Assembly (NCBI GenBank): GCA_031272455.1
Contig: JAISTS010000115.1
Coordinates: 1 to 50,784 of the forward strand
Origin: Tannerella sp.
Lineage (GTDB): Bacteria; Bacteroidota; Bacteroidia; Bacteroidales; Tannerellaceae
DNA: 50,784 nt
Reading direction: 5' to 3'
The notes below the pieces were generated by a model. It had not been told where the DNA came from and made no database searches. It saw only the letters and a list, made by a program, of their open reading frames with translations. Positions within the stretch are counted from its first letter, which is position 1, and each line of letters starts with the position of its first letter. Positions 23,718 through 32,017 of this stretch are shown piece after piece. Made by a program: the position numbers and the translations under genes.

Positions 23718-26203
23718 GACGTCGTTTGATGGTCGTTTGTGTGGCGATGCTTGCGGTGTCGGCTTGGGCGCAGACAACGTTTCGCGGCGTCGTCGTCGAT
23801 GAGCAGGGCAAGTCTGTGGAGTTTGCCACCGTCTCGCTGTTGCAGGGCGCAGGCGAGCGTATGGTCGGCTATACGCTGACGAATGTCGAGGGTGCGTTCA
23901 GCCTTACGACACGCTATCCGACTGATTCGCTGCAAATTGCCGTCTCGATACTTGGCTATGCCACCGTCAAGCAGGCGGCGCAGGCGGGCGTCAACTACCG
24001 CTTCGCCCTTGCGCAGGAGGCTATCCAGCTCAACGAAGTGGAGGTGCGTGCAGGGCGGGTTTTCGGCAAGCAGGACACGATAAACTACGATGTGTCGCGT
24101 TTCATCGCCGATCAGGACGAATCCATCAAAGACGTAATCAAGAAGATGCCCGGAATCGACATCAGCAGCGAAGGGAAAATATCGTACAACGGCAAGGATA
24201 TCAGTAATTTCTATGTCGAAGATATGGACTTGTCGGGCGGTCAGTACAGCCGGATAACCAATAATTTGCAGGCAAAATCGGTCGAAACGGTGCAGATACT
24301 CGAAAATCATCAGCCCATTCGCGCTCTGCAACAGAAGGTTAACACCGAAGATATAGCGTTGAACCTGAAACTGCGACCGGAATTTCGCGACCGCTGGATG
24401 CTCACGCTGCAAGGCGGCATCGGCGCATCGCCCCTGCTTTGGGACGCCACGGCAAATGCCATCCAGCTGCTCCGCAACAGCCAGTCTGCGTATTCGTACA
24501 AGACAAATAACACGGGTAACGACGTCGCCGCCGAGCAGAACATCTTTATTATAGGCAGGTTAGGACAGGTCAGCGAGCCGTCGCAGCGTTCGTTTCTGAG
24601 CCAGCCCTCGCTGACGGCATCGCTCAAAAAGGAAAGGTTGCTGTTTAACGATGTACATACGCTGTCGGTTGACCGCATTTACAGGATGAGTGAGACTAAC
24701 CGCCTGCGTATCAATGCCGGATATACGCACGACGAGCGGCGGCAGGAGCGCGGCAGCGAGACTTCGTATTATCAATCGGACGACACGGTGAATATCGCCG
24801 AGCGCAGCGCTGTACGTCTCGGTTCCGACAAGGCTGAACTGTCTGTCAATCTGGAAAATAATGCCGACGAAACCTATCTTACCAACCAGTTCAAGGCGAC
24901 GGGAAACCGAGAAAACAGTTTTGGCGATTACAGCGGCGACAAGCCTTTCACTCAGCATATTACGACTACGGATGTCGGCGCACGCAACGACTTCAAGACC
25001 ATCCGCAACCGCGACGATTACACCTTGCAGTTTCACTCGCTCGTGCGCTACAACCATCTCCCCTCGCTGCTCGATTACGGCGCAGGGCTTGAAAAGCTGA
25101 CGCTCAACACGTTCTATACCGATAATTCGCTCGCTTATATCAGGAAACGGGGCAATATCACGCATCAATACACGGCAGGCGTCAACGGACAGCTTAACAA
25201 TATCCGCGACGGCTATTCGCCCTACGTCATTCCGTCGTGGCAGCTGAACACTGTGATGTGGAACGTCGCCTTCTCTACGACGCTGATTTACACTGCTTTC
25301 CCGTCGGCAGGATGGAACCGTTTCGCCGTCAATCCCTCGCTGTCGGTGCGTTACAGGATGAATTATGCATGGCAGTTTTCGGCTTCGGGGCGCTATGCCG
25401 AAAGTTATGGCGACATTCTCGGTTTCTACGACAAGCCTTTCGCGACCGATTATCGCACGACGATGAATAATAACGGCATTATGGCGGTCAACCGTCAGCA
25501 GGCTTATTCGCTTTACGGCGAATACAAACGCACGGTCAGGGAGTTTTTTACGACGCTGACAGTCAGTCATATACGCACTCACCACAACCGCATAACCGAG
25601 CAGAATTTCGAGGGCGACCGTATGACGCTCACAGCCCGCGAACTGCCTAACAGCTCGACGATGTGGAACATACGCGGGACGATTTCAAAAGGTTTTTACG
25701 ATTACGGCTTGAAGCTGTCGCTCGATTACGCGCTGAACAAAAGCCGTGGCGAGCAGCTAAATCGCGGTGAACGAGTGCCTTACGAAGCGGCTTATATGCA
25801 GTATGAGCCAAAAATTGCGTGGATGCCATCGCGTTGGGTGGAGTTGTCGTACGAATCGCAGTTTCGTTACGGAGGCTCAAAAATCGGCGATTTCACCAGC
25901 CTCGCGCCGCTGCTCAACATCGTTCAGAAGTTGCAGCTCTCGTACGAATGGTCGGATTTCACCCTCCGCTGCTCGACCGATCATTATCACAACGACGTCA
26001 GCAGTTCGCAGTCGGTCGATGCCTTTCTTGGCGACGTCTCACTGCGCTGGCGTACAGGCAAATGGCAACTTATCGCCGCCGTCAGCAATGTGTTCGACAA
26101 GCGGCAGTACAGCTACACGGAATACTCGTCCATACAAAGCTATACTTCGTGGATCAACATACGCGGTCGCGAGTTTCTGCTCTCGGCGCGGTATGTGTTT
26201 TGA
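23714..26203 (+). CDS. TonB-dependent receptor-like outer-membrane protein paired with GLPGLI
   Basis: An 829-residue outer-membrane protein with a signal peptide (MRRRLMVVCVAMLAVSAWAQ). Residues 22-100 form a carboxypeptidase-regulatory-like beta domain (TTFRGVVVDEQGKSVEFATV), a plug-like part follows (about 105-215, VIKKMPGIDISSEGKISYNG), and the rest alternates short strands as a large beta-barrel to a C-terminal aromatic end (SARYVF). This is the usual partner of GLPGLI proteins; the two genes overlap by four bases. Typical TonB-box sequence is not obvious, so energy coupling is uncertain. The ligand is unknown. It ends three bases before the convergent mscL gene. Confidence 0.86.
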   Translation: MRRRLMVVCVAMLAVSAWAQTTFRGVVVDEQGKSVEFATVSLLQGAGERMVGYTLTNVEGAFSLTTRYPTDSLQIAVSILGYATVKQAAQAGVNYRFALAQEAIQLNEVEVRAGRVFGKQDTINYDVSRFIADQDESIKDVIKKMPGIDISSEGKISYNGKDISNFYVEDMDLSGGQYSRITNNLQAKSVETVQILENHQPIRALQQKVNTEDIALNLKLRPEFRDRWMLTLQGGIGASPLLWDATANAIQLLRNSQSAYSYKTNNTGNDVAAEQNIFIIGRLGQVSEPSQRSFLSQPSLTASLKKERLLFNDVHTLSVDRIYRMSETNRLRINAGYTHDERRQERGSETSYYQSDDTVNIAERSAVRLGSDKAELSVNLENNADETYLTNQFKATGNRENSFGDYSGDKPFTQHITTTDVGARNDFKTIRNRDDYTLQFHSLVRYNHLPSLLDYGAGLEKLTLNTFYTDNSLAYIRKRGNITHQYTAGVNGQLNNIRDGYSPYVIPSWQLNTVMWNVAFSTTLIYTAFPSAGWNRFAVNPSLSVRYRMNYAWQFSASGRYAESYGDILGFYDKPFATDYRTTMNNNGIMAVNRQQAYSLYGEYKRTVREFFTTLTVSHIRTHHNRITEQNFEGDRMTLTARELPNSSTMWNIRGTISKGFYDYGLKLSLDYALNKSRGEQLNRGERVPYEAAYMQYEPKIAWMPSRWVELSYESQFRYGGSKIGDFTSLAPLLNIVQKLQLSYEWSDFTLRCSTDHYHNDVSSSQSVDAFLGDVSLRWRTGKWQLIAAVSNVFDKRQYSYTEYSSIQSYTSWINIRGREFLLSARYVF

Positions 26204-26206
26204 GTT

Positions 26207-26626
26207 TTACAACATCCGCAGCGCGTCTCTGATTTCAGTGAGCAGCTTAATATCGGCAGGTGTCTCAGCCGGTTCCGGTTTAGCTTCTTTCTTGTGCGAA
26301 ATCTTGTTTACAGCCTTGATGACAAGGAAGATAGCAAAGGCGATGATAACAAAGTTGATCAAAATCTGTATGAAATTGCCATAGCCGATAGCAATTTCGG
26401 GCGACAACATCAGGCTGCCATCGAAAGAATATTCCTCCCTTTGCAGTACGATTTTGAGGTCAGAGAAATCCACGCCTCCGAGTAGTAATCCTAATGGTGG
26501 CATTATCAGGTCGTTAACTAATGAAGTAACAATCTGTCCGAAAGCGCCGCCGATGACGATGCCCACTGCCATATCGAGCACGTTTCCGCGCATGGCAAAC
26601 TCTTTAAATTCTTTTATAAACGCCAT
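26207..26626 (-). CDS. mscL: Large-conductance mechanosensitive channel MscL
   Basis: A 139-residue inner-membrane channel that opens under turgor to release solutes. It shows the standard MscL order: N-terminal amphipathic helix MAFIKEFKEFAMRGN, TM1 (about 14-45) with the pore-lining VLDMAVGIVIGGAFGQIVTS, then LVNDLIMPPLGLLLGG, a periplasmic loop, TM2 (about 80-105, GNFIQILINFVIIAFAIFLV) and the cytoplasmic helix bundle DIKLLTEIRDALR. Length and motifs are normal. It lies 30 bases downstream of the POT transporter gene on the same strand. Confidence 0.97.
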   Translation of the reverse strand: MAFIKEFKEFAMRGNVLDMAVGIVIGGAFGQIVTSLVNDLIMPPLGLLLGGVDFSDLKIVLQREEYSFDGSLMLSPEIAIGYGNFIQILINFVIIAFAIFLVIKAVNKISHKKEAKPEPAETPADIKLLTEIRDALRML

Positions 26627-26656
26627 ACAATCATCTGTTATTGAAGTTAATAAATG

Positions 26657-28219
26657 TTATTTCGTTACTTTTTCGAGCCATTTCACCATCGACAGCATCA
26701 CTATCATTGATACTGCACACAGAACCGTAAACAGCGACCAGCACACCCAAATCGGATATTTGTTATATAGCCATGGTCCAATCCAGAGCAAGCCGTTTCC
26801 TACTGCTGTTGCGGCAAGCCACAAACCCTGACACAGTCCCTGAAGATTTTTCGGGGCTACTTTCGAGACAAACGACAGACCGAGCGGCGAAATGAACAGT
26901 TCGGCAACCGTCAGGAAAAAATACAGCACTATGAGCACCCACGGTCCGGCTTTAAGTCCTTCGGAAACTGTTTCCGACATTCCTCTGAAATCGGTAGCAG
27001 AAGGATAACCGTTGATATTTGAAATAATAGTAATAAACAAATATGCAATTGCTGCAATTCCCATACCGTAGGCAATTTTCTTCGGAGTAGAGATGACTTT
27101 GCCGCGTTTAGCCAAAGCGCCAAAAATCAGCATAATTATCGGTGTGAGCAAAATCACAAAGAATGGATTGATAGCCTGCCATATTTCGGGCGGTACGGTA
27201 CTCGTTACCACAAAATCGCGTGCAAAAAGCGATAGCGATGTGCCGTTTTGATGGAACGAAAACCAGAAAAACACGGCTATTCCCAGCACGGCAAACAGAG
27301 CATAAATGCGCTGACGAATTTCATTTGCCATTGCCGCTTTTTCGGCAGCTGTATAATCTTCCACTACTTTTGCCGCTTTCTTGGCAGGATTGGGTAACAG
27401 TTTTTTACAGAAAACAAAGATGATAAGCGAGATGAGCATTGCAGCTACCGAAGCGATAAACGAATAGTGAACGCCGGTATTGAAAACGTCCAAATATTGC
27501 GAGCAGAATGTCGTCAAATCGCCCGAAACACTGCCGCCCACTTTGGTAGCCAGTTCTGTCAGATTACTCAAACTGTCTGCCGCTATGCTTGCGCCCTTCT
27601 CAATGTATTCGTGGCAAAGAGCAGGCAGTTTTGCGTTATAAATCAAATCGTGTTTGCCAAGCCACCAGCTGCGCAGCAGAGGCGCAACAAAGGGCGCAAT
27701 CAAACCGCCTATATTGATAAATACATAAAAAATCTGAAATCCCGAGTCGCGACGCGATTTGGCTATTTTCAGCGCTTCTTCGCCTTCTTTTGCCGCCTCC
27801 TGTTCGAGATTGTCGTACATTTGCCCTACGATTGCCTGCAAATTCCCTTTAAACAGTCCGTTACCGAAAGCGATGAAAAACAAAGCCACGCACGTCAGCG
27901 GCAACAGCCAGCCAATGTTGTTTGCGGTAGATAAAATCGGAATCGACAGAATTATGTATCCGGTTGCCATTACTATCAAACCCGACATTATCGTGCCTTT
28001 GTAATTTTGCAAACGGTCGGCAATAAGCCCGCCAACCAAACTTAAAACATAAATTCCGGCATAAAAGCACGAATAAATTATACCGCCGGTTTCTTCACTC
28101 AAACCGAATTTTGAACATAAAAACAGCAGCAGCACGGCATTCATAATGTAGTAGCCAAACCGTTCGCCCATATTCGACAGGGCGGCGCCAAGTAAACCTT
28201 TAGGATGATTCTTAAACAT
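26657..28219 (-). CDS. POT/PTR-family peptide transporter
   Basis: A 520-residue proton-coupled oligopeptide transporter of the major facilitator superfamily. The N-terminal helix has GERFGYY (18-24), the proton/peptide motif of POT proteins; the first glutamate of the usual ExxERF is asparagine here (N16), as I recall for Bacteroidota members. FGNGLFKGNLQAIVGQMYD corresponds to the FINGER / PTR2 second signature. About 12-14 membrane helices are seen, with a polar loop near 275-295. It would import di- and tripeptides. It is followed by mscL and preceded by the DUF4831 gene on the same strand. Confidence 0.93.
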   Translation of the reverse strand: MFKNHPKGLLGAALSNMGERFGYYIMNAVLLLFLCSKFGLSEETGGIIYSCFYAGIYVLSLVGGLIADRLQNYKGTIMSGLIVMATGYIILSIPILSTANNIGWLLPLTCVALFFIAFGNGLFKGNLQAIVGQMYDNLEQEAAKEGEEALKIAKSRRDSGFQIFYVFINIGGLIAPFVAPLLRSWWLGKHDLIYNAKLPALCHEYIEKGASIAADSLSNLTELATKVGGSVSGDLTTFCSQYLDVFNTGVHYSFIASVAAMLISLIIFVFCKKLLPNPAKKAAKVVEDYTAAEKAAMANEIRQRIYALFAVLGIAVFFWFSFHQNGTSLSLFARDFVVTSTVPPEIWQAINPFFVILLTPIIMLIFGALAKRGKVISTPKKIAYGMGIAAIAYLFITIISNINGYPSATDFRGMSETVSEGLKAGPWVLIVLYFFLTVAELFISPLGLSFVSKVAPKNLQGLCQGLWLAATAVGNGLLWIGPWLYNKYPIWVCWSLFTVLCAVSMIVMLSMVKWLEKVTK

Positions 28220-28293
28220 AATTATCTGATTATTTATTAGTTATAAGTTTTATTTCTTATCTTTTATTTTTTATTTAATTAATTGAATGAATA

Positions 28294-29364
28294 TCATTGA
28301 ATTATCTGCTTCAACGCCCCCGTTTCGGGATAGAAAATCACCTTGACGGGCTTCTTTTTGTCCTCGAACATCACGGGCGCGAGAAGCTCGTAAGTGCCAA
28401 ACTGAACGACCTGTACTTCGCCTTTAAACAGCGAGTTACGCCCATAAAGAATTTCAACTGAGGCTTTGCCCGGCACGTTATAGACTATACCTTTCTGCTT
28501 TTCCTTTTTTTCTGCTTCTTTCGGCGTCAGCGTAGGCGCCGTTTCGGTAGCTTTCAGGTTGATAATCACCGGCTCACCGCCGAGGTCGTCGGCATCGAGA
28601 ATACCAAGTTTGCGTGAGAAGCGAAACAGCACCTCTTCGTCGAGGTTTTCGTGCGGGACGAGCGTAACGTCGTAGTACGATGTCTCCGTCGAGCGTGTAC
28701 CCGTAAACAGGCTGGTGAGGGCTTTTTCCTGATCTTCGAGCTGCTTGATAACTATTTTCATAGCTTCGCCGTCGGGCGGCAGGTTTTCGGCGTCGCCGGT
28801 GAGAATGTCCATTTTGCTTTCGCGGATGCGATAAATCTGTTTGGCTGCCACTTCAGCCTGTCGCGCTACGGAGCCTGCCATCAGAAATTCTTCGGTAAAG
28901 TGCGCCGATGCGTCTATTCGGGCGGCATCCTGCGAGCTGGTTTTCGGCTTATTGACCGGCGTAGGCGAGGGGAACGAGTAGTCGGTGTTGATAGCGCACA
29001 GCAGCCCGTCTTCGGTAACGTAGATATAGGGCGCGACCGTACCGGCTTTAAACTCAACCGTGTATGAACTGTTTGCGTCGGGCACGCCTTTGTTTTCGAG
29101 CGTGATTTCGCCGAGCGAATAGCTGGCGCCGTCTTCCGTAATCGCGTCTTTCACACCGAGATACTTTTCGGCATAGCGGTAGTACGGACCGGCTTTGTAG
29201 GTTTCTTTCACTACTTCGGCGGTGATAATCAGCGAAGTAATGGGCAAGCTGTAAGTCGCCCCGTAGCCGCTGGCTTTCGTTGCTATTCGCTTTTCGACCC
29301 GAGTTTGCGACATCAGGACAAACTGGCTCGCGAACATTAATATAATAAAGTATATATATCTCAT
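28294..29364 (-). CDS. DUF4831 family exported protein
   Basis: The frame opens far upstream (29520), but that stretch is lysine/isoleucine-rich non-coding-like sequence above the promoter box at 29406-29413. I therefore start at ATG 29364, giving 356 residues with a signal peptide MRYIYFIILMFASQFVLMSQ. The mature part begins TRVEKRIATKASGYGATYSL, then PITSLIITAEVVKETYKAGP, with YAEKYLGVKDAITEDGASYS, matching the Bacteroidales DUF4831 family. C-terminal GIVYNVPGKASVEILYGRNS, then LFKGEVQVVQFG, is also typical. Function is unknown; it is probably periplasmic. Confidence 0.82.
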   Translation of the reverse strand: MRYIYFIILMFASQFVLMSQTRVEKRIATKASGYGATYSLPITSLIITAEVVKETYKAGPYYRYAEKYLGVKDAITEDGASYSLGEITLENKGVPDANSSYTVEFKAGTVAPYIYVTEDGLLCAINTDYSFPSPTPVNKPKTSSQDAARIDASAHFTEEFLMAGSVARQAEVAAKQIYRIRESKMDILTGDAENLPPDGEAMKIVIKQLEDQEKALTSLFTGTRSTETSYYDVTLVPHENLDEEVLFRFSRKLGILDADDLGGEPVIINLKATETAPTLTPKEAEKKEKQKGIVYNVPGKASVEILYGRNSLFKGEVQVVQFGTYELLAPVMFEDKKKPVKVIFYPETGALKQIIQ

Positions 29365-29405
29365 CTTCGTTTTGTTAAGAACCATCATTTTGAAAATTGA
29401 CAGCA

Positions 29406-29413
29406 CAAAGCTA
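29406..29413 (-). promoter_or_regulatory. -7 box for the DUF4831 gene
   Basis: Minus-strand TAGCTTTG, exact TAnnTTTG, 41 bases before ATG 29364. It argues against the longer reading frame. Confidence 0.65.
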
Positions 29414-29630
29414 CGAATTATTTTTTTATCAGCTGCGATTTTGCCGTAAAGTTTTTTGAAAAACCGAATAAATTTCTTAAAATTATTCAAAAATCCATTT
29501 TTTTTTTTTTTATAAATCACGTTTTTGGATGAAAATAAACCAAAATAATGGAATTTAATATCCTTATAATAAATAATATAGCATAAAATATTTTTAATCG
29601 ACGCCTTTTTGAGGCATTTGGATGAGGCGC

Positions 29631-29660
29631 TTTGATATTCGGGTAAAAGGCGTAACTTTG
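29631..29660 (+). promoter_or_regulatory. Full promoter of the glycan-use locus
   Basis: TTTG at 29631-29634, an 18-base spacer and TAACTTTG at 29653-29660. This is a complete Bacteroidota -33/-7 promoter, 27 bases before ATG 29688. No further box is seen before SusC or SusD, so it may drive the whole set to 37730. Confidence 0.75.
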
Positions 29661-29687
29661 CGGCTTTAACGTAAATTTAATATTAGG

Positions 29688-31934
29688 ATGCAAAAATGTA
29701 ATTTTATTGTCTTGGCGACTGCACTTTCTTTGATTAACCTTAGCAGTTGCCGGCAAGCCACATCGTCCGACACCGGATTGAATGATAAAGAAAAGACGGT
29801 TTTTCAGGTTAGTGGCGCTTGGGAACCGGGTATCGACATTCGTTCCGATGTTGCGATCGTTTATGGCGCTTCAGAATCGCCGGAGGATTTTCAGAAAAAG
29901 GTGCAGTCGTGGCGCGATCGCGGCTATATCACTCATTTTATGACAGGTATAGCTTGGGGCAGTTATGGCGACTATTTTTTCGGCAAATGGGACGGCAAGC
30001 AGCATTTCGACGAGGCGCAGGTGCGTATCACGGGCGACACTGTTTGGCACGGAGGCTATAATCCTTATATCGTACCGACACGCAACTTCCTGAAATTCAT
30101 GAAAGAAGAGCGCATCAAGAAAGTGATCGATGCCGGAATTGATGCCATTTATCTCGAAGAGCCGGAATTTTTCGCCTATTCGGGCTATAGCGACGCCTTC
30201 AAACGCGAGTATGAGGAGTATTACGGTTTCCCGTGGCGACCGCAGCACGAATCGCCCGAAAATACTTACCTGTCGAACAAGCTCAAATATCATCTCTACT
30301 ATCGTGCGATAGATGAAGTGTTTACTTACGCCAAAGAATACGGCAAGAGTAAAGGGCTGAATGTCAGATGTTTTGTGCCGACACATTCGCTTGTCAACTA
30401 TTCGGTCTGGCAAGTTGTCAGTCCCGAAGCCAGCCTTGCCTCGATGCCCTGCGTTGATGGCTATCAGGCGCAGATATGGACGGGCACCTCGCGCGAACCT
30501 GTTTATTACAAGGGCGTCGCCAAGCCGCGTGTGTTTGAAAATGCACTGCTCGAATACGGCTCAATGGAGTCGATGACGCGCCCGACAGGTCGCAAACTCT
30601 ACTTCAATATCGACCCGATAGAGGACATTCCGCACGACTGGGATTTCTTCAAACACGGATACGAGGCGACGTTTGTAGCCCAGATGATGTATCCATCAGT
30701 CGCCAGCTACGAAGTGTTGCCGTGGCCCGGAAGGATTTATCACAACACCTACCGCACAAATCCCGACAGCGACGAGCGTCAAAAAATACCGCGCTGGTAT
30801 TCGTCGCAAATTCAGGTAACGATGAACTCGCTGAACGGTATGCCCTTATCGAAAACCAAGATGAGCGGTTCGCACGGCGTAGGCGTAGTTATGGCAAATT
30901 CGATGATGTTTCAGCGCCGTCCGTTAGCTAATGCAGGCGAAAACACTGCGCCCCACAGCGGCGAGCTGATGAATATGTCTGCCAACTCCGAAGACCCGCA
31001 ACTGTCGGGCTTCTACGGACAGGCAATGCCGTTGCTGATGCGCGGTGTGCCGGTCGAAATTGTCCACCTCGAAAATACGGGCTATCCCGAAACGCTCAAA
31101 GATATGAAGGTGCTTATCCTCTCATATACGACGCAGAAACCGATGGAACCTGAAGCCCACAAACACATCGCCGATTGGGTCAAAAAAGGCGGAGTGCTCG
31201 TCTATTGCAGTCGCGACGACGACGATTTCCAGACCGTCCGCGAATGGTGGAACACCGACGGCAAGCATTATCAGCATCCCGTTGACCATCTTTTTGAGCT
31301 GATGGGCATCAAAGCCGTTGCTCCCGAAGGGCTGTATTCGTATGGCAAAGGTGCCGTGCAGGTCATCCGCCAAAATCCGAAAGAATTTGTGATGGAGCCT
31401 GACAACGACGACAGTTTCGTAGCTACGGTCAAAGCTCTCTACGAAAATCAAGCCCGCGGCGGCAAGATGATTTTCAAAAACAGCTTTTATATCGAGCGTG
31501 GACCGTTCGACCTGATCGCTGTGATGGAAGAAGGCATTGACCGGCAGTCGTTTACTGTTGACGGCAGCTTTATCGACCTGTTCGATTCGCGCCTGCCTGT
31601 CATCACCCACAGGGAAGTGAAGCCGGGCGAACAGGCTTATCTGTATAACCTGAAACGTATTACCAACAGCAAGAAACCGCAGGTGCTGGCTGCCGCAGCG
31701 CGGGTTTACGACGAGCAAACGGACCAGTCGTCGTACTCGTTCACGGTGAAAAGTCCCGCAAACACCACCAACGTGATGCGTGTGTTGCTGCCTGCCGAGC
31801 CTAAAACGCTGACAGTTACCGCTCCCGACGGCGCTGCGCTCGAAACCGAGCAGTCGTGGGACGCCGCCAGCCGGACGTGTTTCCTTAGTTTTGAGAACTA
31901 TCCCGACGGCGTGAGCGTCAGGGCTGAATGGTGA
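29688..31934 (+). CDS. Glycoside-hydrolase-like lipoprotein, family unassigned
   Basis: A 748-residue lipoprotein (lipobox NLSSC, Cys21). Residues about 45-370 look like a TIM-barrel: strand-helix repeats with VIDAGIDAIYLEEPEFFAYS (E157, E158 and E160 as possible catalytic acids) and GLNVRCFVPTH. Residues about 395-560 resemble the class-I glutamine-amidotransferase-like module of GH42-type enzymes (VEIVHLENTGYPETLKDMKV, then ILSYTTQKPM and HIADWVKKGGVLVY). The C-terminus is beta-rich. The layout suggests a GH42-like or related glycosidase whose family I cannot name. It heads a locus with SusC, SusD and a GH29 fucosidase, so a glycan substrate is likely. Confidence 0.72.
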   Translation: MQKCNFIVLATALSLINLSSCRQATSSDTGLNDKEKTVFQVSGAWEPGIDIRSDVAIVYGASESPEDFQKKVQSWRDRGYITHFMTGIAWGSYGDYFFGKWDGKQHFDEAQVRITGDTVWHGGYNPYIVPTRNFLKFMKEERIKKVIDAGIDAIYLEEPEFFAYSGYSDAFKREYEEYYGFPWRPQHESPENTYLSNKLKYHLYYRAIDEVFTYAKEYGKSKGLNVRCFVPTHSLVNYSVWQVVSPEASLASMPCVDGYQAQIWTGTSREPVYYKGVAKPRVFENALLEYGSMESMTRPTGRKLYFNIDPIEDIPHDWDFFKHGYEATFVAQMMYPSVASYEVLPWPGRIYHNTYRTNPDSDERQKIPRWYSSQIQVTMNSLNGMPLSKTKMSGSHGVGVVMANSMMFQRRPLANAGENTAPHSGELMNMSANSEDPQLSGFYGQAMPLLMRGVPVEIVHLENTGYPETLKDMKVLILSYTTQKPMEPEAHKHIADWVKKGGVLVYCSRDDDDFQTVREWWNTDGKHYQHPVDHLFELMGIKAVAPEGLYSYGKGAVQVIRQNPKEFVMEPDNDDSFVATVKALYENQARGGKMIFKNSFYIERGPFDLIAVMEEGIDRQSFTVDGSFIDLFDSRLPVITHREVKPGEQAYLYNLKRITNSKKPQVLAAAARVYDEQTDQSSYSFTVKSPANTTNVMRVLLPAEPKTLTVTAPDGAALETEQSWDAASRTCFLSFENYPDGVSVRAEW

Positions 31935-32017
31935 AAGCAAATCAGTATTGGATGTTTACATAATCAACTTATTATCAACTAAATACATTATTTTTTTTTA
32001 ATTAAATTCCAATAAAC

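Larger units (their letters stand above)
29365..29687. other. Divergent intergenic region with a 14-base T run
   Basis: This 323-base A+T-rich stretch carries the minus-strand promoter of the DUF4831 gene and the plus-strand promoter of the glycan-use locus. Between them is an uninterrupted run of 14 Ts (29498-29511) and an otherwise featureless A+T stretch. No gene is supported here. Confidence 0.6.

Noticed and set aside
24560-25585. A 341-codon open frame on the minus strand
   Set aside because: Antisense shadow of the TonB-receptor-like gene.
29365-29520. N-terminal extension of the DUF4831 frame
   Set aside because: It runs over the promoter box at 29406-29413 and the T run, and would put a long lysine-rich stretch before a good signal peptide.
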